Assembly: GCA_050297855.1 (NCBI GenBank)
Contig: JBNKTC010000010.1
Location: 515,378-579,377, forward strand
Origin: SZUA-545 sp050297855
Lineage (GTDB): Bacteria > Campylobacterota > Campylobacteria > Campylobacterales > SZUA-545
Direction: 5' to 3'
Length of the DNA: 64,000 nucleotides
In this document: in pieces, positions 18,218 through 24,851 of the stretch
How positions within the stretch are numbered: position 1 is the first letter of the stretch
Layout of the letters: every line of letters begins with the position of its first letter
Position numbers and translations under genes: made by a program
The notes under the pieces: model-generated
The model's database searches: none
What the model was told of the DNA's origin: nothing
The model's input: only the letters and a program-made list of their open reading frames with translations

Positions 18218-18261
18218 AAATGTTGTGCCATCTATTGAAATTCCTTAATAGCACAACATTT
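18218..18261. repeat. Long hairpin upstream of the AT-rich ORF
   Basis: Arms AAATGTTGTGC / GCACAACATTT with an inner CTATT/AATAG pairing. It lies between the AT-rich gene and moxR. It may be a terminator or a third cassette-like boundary; the sequence does not decide. Confidence 0.5.
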
Positions 18262-18354
18262 CAATACAACCAATATAGCAACAAACAACTTAACCAAACG
18301 GATTGAAACAGAAGATGCCGTCAAAGACGGCGAAAGAAAAAGAGGGAAACGCGC

Positions 18355-19365
18355 CTAGATAATGTACTCGCCGTACTTTTCCAGCCATGCGTTGAAGTCC
18401 GCGTGCAGCGCCAGCGACTCGTCCTTGACGATGACGTCCTTGATGAGCATCACACCGAACTCCGTCGGGAGGGTCTCGCTGAAGCCGAAGACGTGGCCTT
18501 TGTGGGTGTCGGAACCGTCGAAGTACTCCACCAGTGCGGAGACAAGCGCGTAGAGGAGCGCGGGTTCGTTCTTGATCTCGGGGTAGTGCCCCTCGTAGAT
18601 CGCCGCGACGTCGGGGAGCTCTTCGTAGACCTTGACGTAGGAGGTGAACTCGATGCCCGCGCTGTAGCCGATGGTCCCGTAGATGATGGGCGCGATCTTG
18701 TTGATCTCGGTGCCGGTTTTGAGGATGTTCGAGAGCATGTGGTAGCTCCGGGGCGTCGCGAAGGCAGGGTTGGCGTCGTCCTCGACCACCGGTTCGGTGG
18801 AGAGCAGATCGGGGCGGAAGCCCAGAAAGCCGATGACAAAGGGGTGGAGGTTGGCCTTGATGGCAAAGAGCTTGAAGTCGTCGAAACGCGCCTGAACATG
18901 CAGGTGCACCATCCGGTTCGCCAGCGGTGTAGGGAGACGGAAGACGACGCCGCGGTCACTGACGCGGTTACCGGCACAGACGATGCGCCACCCCTCGGGA
19001 AGACTGTACTCCCCCATCTTGCGATTGAGCACCAGCTGGTAGATCGCCGCCTGTACCGACGGCGGAGCGGAGTTGAGCTCGTCGAGGAACAGAATGCCCC
19101 TGGAGTCGGGATCGTTGGGGAAGAAAACCGGCGGCATCCAGACGGTCTGGTCCTCCTTAATGGAGGGTACGCCCCGCAAGTCCACCGGGTCCATCTGCGA
19201 AAGACGCACGTCGACCAGCTCCAGGCCGTTTTGTTCCGCCACGTCGGCGACGATGTAGGACTTCCCGATCCCCGGGCTGCCGTGGATGAAGACCGGGGTG
19301 TCGGTCTCTATCAGGGTGTCGAGGTAGGTGTAGAGTTCGGTCGTCGAAATGCTGGGGGTGGTCAT
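18355..19365 (-). CDS. MoxR-family AAA+ ATPase
   Basis: 336 residues: Walker A HGSPGIGKS (about residues 28-36), Walker B GILFLDELNSA, and VCAGNRVSDRGVVFRLPTPLANRM, which contains the sensor 1 and arginine-finger region of MoxR proteins. MoxR ATPases work with VWA-domain proteins as chaperones or metal inserters (for example CbbQ/CbbO, NorQ/NorD). The likely partner is the VWA/DUF2201 protein at 13.3 kb, same strand but separated by about 4 kb. It follows nifQ by 106 bases in the same direction, so it may be part of the sigma-54-driven nifQ transcript. Confidence 0.88.
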   Translation of the reverse strand: MTTPSISTTELYTYLDTLIETDTPVFIHGSPGIGKSYIVADVAEQNGLELVDVRLSQMDPVDLRGVPSIKEDQTVWMPPVFFPNDPDSRGILFLDELNSAPPSVQAAIYQLVLNRKMGEYSLPEGWRIVCAGNRVSDRGVVFRLPTPLANRMVHLHVQARFDDFKLFAIKANLHPFVIGFLGFRPDLLSTEPVVEDDANPAFATPRSYHMLSNILKTGTEINKIAPIIYGTIGYSAGIEFTSYVKVYEELPDVAAIYEGHYPEIKNEPALLYALVSALVEYFDGSDTHKGHVFGFSETLPTEFGVMLIKDVIVKDESLALHADFNAWLEKYGEYII

Positions 19366-19471
19366 AGGTGTTCTGTCCTGAGTATGAAAATAGTGTGCCG
19401 GGTAATTACGCGCTCATTTTTTTCTGTTGCTGTACGCCGCAGGAGCGAAGCCCCTCCGGTGCTAAAAAGAT

Positions 19472-19801
19472 TCACGCGCTCATCTCGGCGAGGATGCATT
19501 TGAAACAGGTCGCCTGGTCGTCGCAGGAAGCGCAGGCGGGAGCGACTTTGCCGATCTCGTCGTAGATGAACTTCTTCCAGAGCTTATCCTTGGGCTTCAT
19601 CACCGCGAGGGTCGGGAAGTTCTTCTTCATAAAGCGCCCCATCTCGGTCCGGCTGCGAAACCCGAGGTCCGAGTAGAGATGTCCCATCTCCAAAGAGGTG
19701 CGCGCCACCAGCGGGGCGAGAATGTGTTGGGCCTGCCCATTGACGGCATGGGACGCCAGCAGGGCTCTGACTTCTTCGTACATCACTTCATGGTCTACCA
19801 T
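19472..19801 (-). CDS. nifQ: NifQ-like molybdenum-delivery protein (short form)
   Basis: 109 residues, shorter than the usual 160-200. LYSDLGFRSRTEMGRFMKKNFP and KDKLWKKFIYDEIGK match the conserved NifQ core, and the C-terminus has a cysteine cluster (CASCDDQATCFKC: C-x2-C-x5-C-x2-C). Known NifQ proteins carry C-x4-C-x2-C-x5-C; here the first Cys is missing and an extra one is added at the end. NifQ supplies a Mo-Fe-S cluster for FeMo-cofactor synthesis on NifEN. ATG 19801 is chosen because GGAGG lies six bases upstream. A sigma-54-type promoter precedes it. Confidence 0.78.
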   Translation of the reverse strand: MVDHEVMYEEVRALLASHAVNGQAQHILAPLVARTSLEMGHLYSDLGFRSRTEMGRFMKKNFPTLAVMKPKDKLWKKFIYDEIGKVAPACASCDDQATCFKCILAEMSA

Positions 19802-19831
19802 CACACACCTCCGTATGTCATCCGTTCCGTA

Positions 19832-19847
19832 TGCATCGGCTGTTCTA
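19832..19847 (-). promoter_or_regulatory. Sigma-54 type promoter of nifQ
   Basis: The minus strand reads TAGAACAGCCGATGCA. Its first three bases are the TAG stop codon of the flavodiiron gene. It lies about 30 bases upstream of the nifQ start. Confidence 0.6.
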
Positions 19848-21074
19848 CAGCTCGATCTCCACCATCTTGCCCATGGCGATCTCCGCCACTTCGCCGCCGA
19901 ACTCGAAACACTGCTTGAGCTCCTCGTCGGTTGGAATCAGCTTGATCTTGAGCGGGTCGACCGGCAGACGGAACTTCAGCCCCCGCATCCGCTCGTGCAG
20001 CATCTCCGGGGCCTCTCCCGTCCAGCCGTAGGAGCCGAAGGTCGCTCCCACCTTGCCGCCGCTTTCGAGGTAGCACATGCACGAGAGCAGGTCCCAGGCC
20101 GGTTTGACCGCGTCGCCGTTGATCGTCGGCGAGCCGATCACCACCGCGTCGGACTCTTCGAGCAGGTCGATCATGTTAGCGATCTCCAGCGACGCAAGGT
20201 CGTACATACTCGCCCGGATGCCATCGACCGAGTCCGCACCCTCCATGATCTTCTCCGCCATCTTGTGGGTGTTGTCGTAGCTGGAGATGTAGAAGACCGA
20301 GAGCATCTTGGTGTCGAATTCGTTCTTGCGGAACTTCGCTTCGGAGCTCCATGAAGCATACTTGTCGATGTAGTAGAAAGGGTTGGTCCGCAGGATCGGG
20401 CCGTGCAGCGGCGCGATCATCTCGATCTGGAACTGCTTGTAGAGCTTGAGCGCCTGCAGGACATACTGCTTGAAGGGGCGCATGATGTGATCGTAGTAGT
20501 ACTTGAAGGCGTAGGAGAAGTCCCCTACTTCGTCATCGAAAAGCCGCTCGTCGTAGTAGTGGCTGCCGAAGACATCACCGCTGAAGAGCAGCTGGTTTTC
20601 GTGCAGATAGGAGCTCATCGTGTCGGGCCAGTGCAGGAACGGCGTACTCAGAAACTCAAGGGTCTTGTCGCCAAGTGAAATGGTTTTGCCCGTGTTGGCG
20701 ACTTCGAACGCGATATCCTGCTTCACCAGGCTCTTGAGCATCATCACCGCCCGCCCGGAGATGATGAGCCGCGCCTGAGGCGCACGCTCCATCAGCTCGA
20801 TCAGCGCCCCGGAGTGGTCGGGTTCGAGATGGTGCAGTACGATGTACTTGATCTCGGAGTAGTCGCAGACCCGTTCCAGACGTTTGAAAAAGATGTCGGA
20901 GAACTCTTTTTTAACCGTATCGAGCACGGCGACGCCCTCGCTGCCGCGCACGACGTAGCTGTTGTAGGAGCTGCCGTTGGCGGTCTTCATGATAATGTCG
21001 AACGTCCGGATTTTCGGGTCGAAGGCCCCGACGAAATGAACCCCGTCGGAGACGGGTACGATCTCACCCAGCAT
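19845..21074 (-). CDS. Flavodiiron protein (FprA-type oxygen/NO reductase)
   Basis: 409 residues. The beta-lactamase-like diiron domain has all the usual ligands in view (HLEPDH, LHWPDT, FSGDVFG, LHGPILR). The C-terminal flavodoxin domain begins about residue 260 (VFYISSYDNTHKMAEKI; SPTINGD; GSYGWTGEAPEM). The family reduces O2 to water or NO to N2O. Beside nitrogenase genes the natural role is local oxygen removal (inference). ATG 21074 follows GAGGAGG. The [2Fe-2S] ferredoxin gene ends 10 bases upstream and may be its electron donor. Confidence 0.92.
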   Translation of the reverse strand: MLGEIVPVSDGVHFVGAFDPKIRTFDIIMKTANGSSYNSYVVRGSEGVAVLDTVKKEFSDIFFKRLERVCDYSEIKYIVLHHLEPDHSGALIELMERAPQARLIISGRAVMMLKSLVKQDIAFEVANTGKTISLGDKTLEFLSTPFLHWPDTMSSYLHENQLLFSGDVFGSHYYDERLFDDEVGDFSYAFKYYYDHIMRPFKQYVLQALKLYKQFQIEMIAPLHGPILRTNPFYYIDKYASWSSEAKFRKNEFDTKMLSVFYISSYDNTHKMAEKIMEGADSVDGIRASMYDLASLEIANMIDLLEESDAVVIGSPTINGDAVKPAWDLLSCMCYLESGGKVGATFGSYGWTGEAPEMLHERMRGLKFRLPVDPLKIKLIPTDEELKQCFEFGGEVAEIAMGKMVEIEL

Positions 21075-21084
21075 ACGCCCTCCT

Positions 21085-21387
21085 CTACCGGTACGCGATG
21101 ACGATCTCGCCGTCATCGGATGCGACTGTGCACTGGCAGAGCAGGCGCAGCTGTTCGGGGTGTTCTTCGAGGATGCCGTCAAGCATCGCAAGCGCCCGGG
21201 CTTCTTTCTCGTTGCGGGGGGTCAGATACTCCATCCCCGACTCCACATGGGCGACGCAGGTGGCGCAATCGCCGACCCGGCACCCGAATTCCATGGACGC
21301 CCCGGTCTTGGTCGCGATCTTCCGCAAGGTCGTTCCAGCGGGGGCTGTCACTTTGATGTTGTCACTTTTGAGCAGAACGGTAGCCAT
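21085..21387 (-). CDS. [2Fe-2S] ferredoxin (plant/adrenodoxin-like fold)
   Basis: 100 residues with the [2Fe-2S] signature CRVGDCATC and a distal LLCQCTV Cys (with an extra adjacent Cys). ATG 21387 has AAGG six bases upstream; ATG 21393 is an alternative. It is the first gene after a sigma-54-type promoter at 21419-21434 and is followed at once by the flavodiiron gene. A donor to that protein or to nitrogenase reductase is likely. Confidence 0.88.
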   Translation of the reverse strand: MATVLLKSDNIKVTAPAGTTLRKIATKTGASMEFGCRVGDCATCVAHVESGMEYLTPRNEKEARALAMLDGILEEHPEQLRLLCQCTVASDDGEIVIAYR

Positions 21388-21418
21388 TTTCATCCTTTGT
21401 TCTTGCTGGGAATAGGCA

Positions 21419-21434
21419 TGCATATACTGTTCTA
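21419..21434 (-). promoter_or_regulatory. Sigma-54 type promoter of ferredoxin-flavodiiron operon
   Basis: The minus strand reads TAGAACAGTATATGCA, matching the TAGAAC-N6-TGCA pattern; about 31 bases before the start at 21387. Confidence 0.65.
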
Positions 21435-21660
21435 TCATGAAACAAATATCTATAAGTTATAGTGATTTTTTTGTGTTGAATGTTCTTTATTTAAAACCAA
21501 TGTTCCCTTTTTTCTTTCCGAACGAAAAGAAAAAACCGAACCGCAAAAAAGAAACGTTTCGCTGCGCTGGCTGTCACCTGGAAGGTGCGACTCGACAGTG
21601 ATAGGGATTATGCAGGGTAGGTGTGAAGAACTGGGCCCCGCACCTGTGGTTGTGGCGCTC

Positions 21661-21783
21661 TGTCATTCCGAACCTCGAGGAAACATCGCTTCGCGAGCGG
21701 TACCCTTGTTTTGATCCGGAATCCATGCCTTTTGGCTATTGAATACGAAAGGCATGTATCCTGAATTGAGTCCAGGATGACGG
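21661..21783. repeat. Dispersed palindromic repeat, copy 2
   Basis: Begins TGTCATTCCG and contains GATCCGGAATCCATGCCTTT, then AAAGGCATGTATCCTGAATT and a closing CCAGGATGACGG. Same arms as the element at 12361-12476, with a longer left part. Confidence 0.75.
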
Positions 21784-21862
21784 TGGAGTAGAAAGGCAGC
21801 AGTTTCGCTCCAGCGAAACTCAATCCAATTCTAAATGCGTTCCCCAATAGCGCTTTCCGTGC

Positions 21863-21989
21863 TTTGAGCGGCTGGCAACTTCTTTCTCCTTCGCGTGAAG
21901 AAAACACAACTGTTTGACCGAAGGGAGTTTTGTGTTTTTAGCGAAGGAGGAAGAAGTTGACAGGAACTTGCAGCCAGCAAGCCGCTCAA
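21863..21989. repeat. Long imperfect inverted repeat
   Basis: The left arm TTGAGCGGCTGGCAACTTCT and the complement of the right arm ending GCCAGCAAGCCGCTCAA pair over most of about 60 bases each side, including CTCCTTCGC / GCGAAGGAG. Confidence 0.6.
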
Positions 21990-22009
21990 CCGCACGGAGA
22001 GGTTTTTTG

Positions 22010-22039
22010 CTTACTTTTTTGACGGCACAAAAAAGTAAG
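22010..22039. repeat. Perfect 12-bp-arm hairpin
   Basis: CTTACTTTTTTG - ACGGCA - CAAAAAAGTAAG. A strong stem of a type often scattered between genes. Confidence 0.7.
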
Positions 22040-22070
22040 GGGCATGGTCAGAAAAATATCTAAACTTAGA

Positions 22071-22111
22071 CTCCCAAGCTGGCACTTTCAAGCCAGTAAA
22101 AAGCTTGGGAG
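22071..22111 (-). terminator. Hairpin at the 3' end of the SagB-like operon
   Basis: CTCCCAAGCT and AGCTTGGGAG arms with an inner GGC/GCC pairing, 13 bases beyond the stop of the last gene. No clear U-tract, so its role as a terminator is uncertain. Confidence 0.4.
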
Positions 22112-22123
22112 CCAGCCCATCAA

Positions 22124-22447
22124 CTAAGACTTTTTCGAATAAAACAACCGCAAATAATCATACACATCACTCAGAAAAAAACGCCGATTGTCCCGCTCCT
22201 CGAAATGCCCGACCCACCCCGGGTCTCCCTCCCCCGTCAACCGACTCGGCAACACAAACTCGTTGTAAGGCAGGTGCGGCTTCAGCGGACCACAGGTGTT
22301 GATGGCGTCCACCACCGCATCGAAGATCGCATCGAGCGTTTCCCTGTTTTCGTCGAGATAAAGCTTGCCGTCGCGGCGATAGAAACGGAAGATATTGAGA
22401 ATCGCGTCCGCTTCGGCCTGGATGGCGGGATCGGTGGTAAATGTCAT
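22124..22447 (-). CDS. Small protein of unknown function, last gene of peroxiredoxin operon
   Basis: 107 residues, soluble: MTFTTDPAIQAEADAILNIF, then FYRRDGKLYLDENRETLDAI. It overlaps the preceding SagB-type gene by 4 bases (ATGA), indicating translational coupling. No family recognised. Its position at the end of the peroxiredoxin-ankyrin-SagB set suggests a partner protein of the oxidoreductase. Confidence 0.7.
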   Translation of the reverse strand: MTFTTDPAIQAEADAILNIFRFYRRDGKLYLDENRETLDAIFDAVVDAINTCGPLKPHLPYNEFVLPSRLTGEGDPGWVGHFEERDNRRFFLSDVYDYLRLFYSKKS

Positions 22448-23688
22448 GAAGTACCTTTGTCGTGGTCGTGACCAATGACCAACGCATAGAGAATGTAGTT
22501 GTCAGTATCGAGGAATTTCTGGAGTTTGCGGTCGTAAAAAGCGCCGACCCCGCTGAAGCCGAGTCGGTTGATCTGTGCGTGAAGATGCAGGGAATGAGCG
22601 AAGGACCCTGCGGTGATAAGGGTGTCAGCGCAGAACGCGGAGGCGCTGACGATCAATACTAAGGATGAAGTAGACACAAACCGTTGGTCGACCAGGAGAC
22701 TGGCAACCAAATCGTGAAACATGCCTTCACGCACCAACCGACTCCCTTCATAGAGCCCGGGTTTCAGTGCTTCACCCCGCAGCACGAAAGAGTGACAGAC
22801 AAGCGGCTGCGGCGGCTGTTGTGCATTTTGCATAAACCATTCCAAATCCTCCTCTGCAAGGGGCGTCGGGGCGAATCTACGGGTGGAACGACGCGTCAGG
22901 ATCTGCTCCGGGGTTGCCCGCACTTCGGCGCCGAGGCACACCCCCGACGCGTCGCCGGGACCAAAGGCCGCCATCATCCCCTTGGGGTCGTCGCAGTAAT
23001 CCGTCGGCTGTACCCGCATCAGAGGCGTTTCGAGCGCGTCGCAGGAGCGGGGGTCGACCCTGCCGACCGTTGCCGCGGCAGCGATGTACTCCTCGCCGCC
23101 GAATCCCATCACCGAACCCAGACGATCCGCGTCAAAACCCGACAAAATTGTCAATTGTTGCGTCGTTGCGACCGCCGCGGCCTGCAGGGCGCCGAGCTGG
23201 TGCCCCGCGTCGAGATAGCAGTAGCGCCACGCCCGTTCGCCATATTTCCAGATGGAGCGGAAGGGCACGACGCTCATCACAAAGAGCATCCCCTTCAGCC
23301 GGCCCGAAATACCGACCAGAGGTTCGAGCCCTTCACCCTCCACCTCTTTAAGTAACACAATTCGGTTGCGGCGGGCATCGACGTGGTAGATACCGCCGAT
23401 GACCCCCTTGATCCCGCGAATCTGCACATAAAGTTCGATGGGGTGGAGGTTCCCGGCGGAGGGGGTATTGAGCCGGCGATAGGGACGCCCGCCGATCTCC
23501 TGCTCGGAGGTGACACAGCGCGCCAGGGCGATGGTCTGCAGCGCCTCGCAGGTGTCGACGTCGTAACCGAACAGAGCGTCGGGATAACGTTTGAAAAGCG
23601 ACGGCTGCATACTCCAGTCGATGAAGCCCGTCGCCTGCGCCGCACGCAGCGGGGTAAGTGCAGTACGGTGATAGAGGGAATCAGGCAT
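22444..23688 (-). CDS. SagB/ThcOx-type nitroreductase-family oxidoreductase, two domains
   Basis: 414 residues with two nitroreductase-like FMN domains. The first has RRLNTPSAGNLHPIELYV (the SagB/ThcOx signature) and YLDAGHQLGALQAAA; the second has ILTRRSTRRFAPTPLAEEDL and VSASAFCADTLITAGSFAHSLHLHA. The family uses FMN to dehydrogenate thiazoline/oxazoline rings or reduce unknown substrates; no cyclodehydratase or peptide precursor is seen nearby, so the substrate is open. ATG 23688 overlaps the ankyrin gene's stop (ATGCCTGA). Its place in an operon with a sigma-54-type promoter suggests a nif-linked redox role (inference). Confidence 0.82.
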   Translation of the reverse strand: MPDSLYHRTALTPLRAAQATGFIDWSMQPSLFKRYPDALFGYDVDTCEALQTIALARCVTSEQEIGGRPYRRLNTPSAGNLHPIELYVQIRGIKGVIGGIYHVDARRNRIVLLKEVEGEGLEPLVGISGRLKGMLFVMSVVPFRSIWKYGERAWRYCYLDAGHQLGALQAAAVATTQQLTILSGFDADRLGSVMGFGGEEYIAAAATVGRVDPRSCDALETPLMRVQPTDYCDDPKGMMAAFGPGDASGVCLGAEVRATPEQILTRRSTRRFAPTPLAEEDLEWFMQNAQQPPQPLVCHSFVLRGEALKPGLYEGSRLVREGMFHDLVASLLVDQRFVSTSSLVLIVSASAFCADTLITAGSFAHSLHLHAQINRLGFSGVGAFYDRKLQKFLDTDNYILYALVIGHDHDKGTS

Positions 23689-24115
23689 AACGCAGAAGCT
23701 GCAGAACCTCGTGGTTGGCGCAGAAGTCGACGGCACGGAGACCGTCATCGTTGGTCAACGAAGCGTCGCACCCCAGCTTGACCAGGGCTTCAACGCAGCG
23801 GGTTTTGCCCGCCGAGGCGGCGTACATCAGCGCCGTCTCGCCGTACTCATTGACATCGTCAAGGTCCGCTCCACCGGTTGCCAGCAGTTTGATCACCAGC
23901 GGTTCGTCCGCATAGCAGGCGTTGAAAAGCACGCCGTTGAAATCGTCGTTGACGGCATAAATGTCCGCCCCCGCCTCAATAAAGCGAAGCACCAGCAGGG
24001 CATTGCCCTCCAGAGCCGCCTGAAGCAGCGGGGTATTGCCGTTAAAGCCCCGGGACTCGATATCGCTGATATCGAACCCCCGGCTGCGAAGCCACTCGAT
24101 GTAATACTCTGACAT
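23681..24115 (-). CDS. Ankyrin-repeat protein
   Basis: 144 residues forming about four ankyrin repeats (NGNTPLLQAALEGNALLVLRF, YGETALMYAASAGKTRCVEA, DDGLRAVDFCANHEVLQLL). No signal peptide. Probably a protein-interaction scaffold for the SagB-type enzyme with which it overlaps by 8 bases. Confidence 0.85.
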   Translation of the reverse strand: MSEYYIEWLRSRGFDISDIESRGFNGNTPLLQAALEGNALLVLRFIEAGADIYAVNDDFNGVLFNACYADEPLVIKLLATGGADLDDVNEYGETALMYAASAGKTRCVEALVKLGCDASLTNDDGLRAVDFCANHEVLQLLRYA

Positions 24116-24148
24116 ACGATCCTCCTTAGTTTATTTCCAGCGAAACGA

Positions 24149-24697
24149 TCAGACGCTCATCCACTCTTCGTGGGTATGCCCCTTCTTTTTCTCGCTGACA
24201 ATTTTGTCGACGGCTTCGATACAGGCATCGTAGTTCACCTCATCGACAATCTCGGGAACTACCTCTTTATAGGCGACGACCCCATCGCGGTCGATGACAA
24301 AGACGGCCCGGGCCAGACGGTCCTTGAGCTTCCCCTCGGAGATCAGCAGACCGTACTTCTTGGCGAAATTGCGGTCGGCGTCGATGACCAGCTCGGCACT
24401 GTCGATAGACTCGCGCTCGGCATAGTCTTTGACAAAATCGGGATCGTCGGTGGTGATCATGATGGTGTTGAGTTTGCCGAACTTCTTGATCAGGTCGTTA
24501 AACTTTTTCGCTCCCAGGGAGCAGACCTCGGTTTTGAGCGAGGGGATGGCAATGAGCAGCTGGGTATTGGGGGCGATCATGCCGATGACGTTCTTGGTGC
24601 CGTCGAGCTTGGTGATCCGTGCGGCGGGAGCTTCGCCGCCGATTTTGACTTCTTTGCCCGAGAGCGGGGTCGGTGTGCCGTGTACAGTGATTTCCAT
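24149..24697 (-). CDS. tpx: Tpx-like peroxiredoxin lacking the usual resolving cysteine
   Basis: 182 residues of thiol peroxidase type (MEITVHGTPTPLSGKEVKIG...). The peroxidatic Cys is in PSLKTEVCSLGAKKFN. In Tpx proteins a second Cys follows about 35 residues later; here the segment (DYAERESIDSAELVIDADR) has none, so it may act as a 1-Cys enzyme needing another thiol. ATG 24697 follows GAGGA. It heads an operon with the ankyrin and SagB-type genes, is divergent from nifA, and has a sigma-54-type promoter 32 bases upstream. Confidence 0.88.
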   Translation of the reverse strand: MEITVHGTPTPLSGKEVKIGGEAPAARITKLDGTKNVIGMIAPNTQLLIAIPSLKTEVCSLGAKKFNDLIKKFGKLNTIMITTDDPDFVKDYAERESIDSAELVIDADRNFAKKYGLLISEGKLKDRLARAVFVIDRDGVVAYKEVVPEIVDEVNYDACIEAVDKIVSEKKKGHTHEEWMSV

Positions 24698-24728
24698 AAT
24701 CGTCCTCTGTGTTGGTTTGGGCACTGTT

Positions 24729-24744
24729 TGCAAGTCGCGTTCTA
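24729..24744 (-). promoter_or_regulatory. Sigma-54 type promoter of the peroxiredoxin operon
   Basis: The minus strand reads TAGAACGCGACTTGCA, differing by one base from the nifU promoter (TAGAACGTGACTTGCA). Confidence 0.7.
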
Positions 24745-24851
24745 TAAGCAATGCCTATGCTTAGGCCGAAATTGCATGTTTTTTATACACTTTTTTGTCG
24801 CTCTTTTGGTATACAATAATCGTTAATCCATTGAATGAGTTTTTGAATCCT

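Larger units (their letters stand above)
21435..22123. other. Long intergenic region made of repeats
   Basis: About 690 bases without a supportable gene. It contains the second copy of the dispersed palindromic repeat (21661-21783), a ~127-bp imperfect inverted repeat (21863-21989) and two hairpins (22010-22039 and 22071-22111). Confidence 0.7.
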
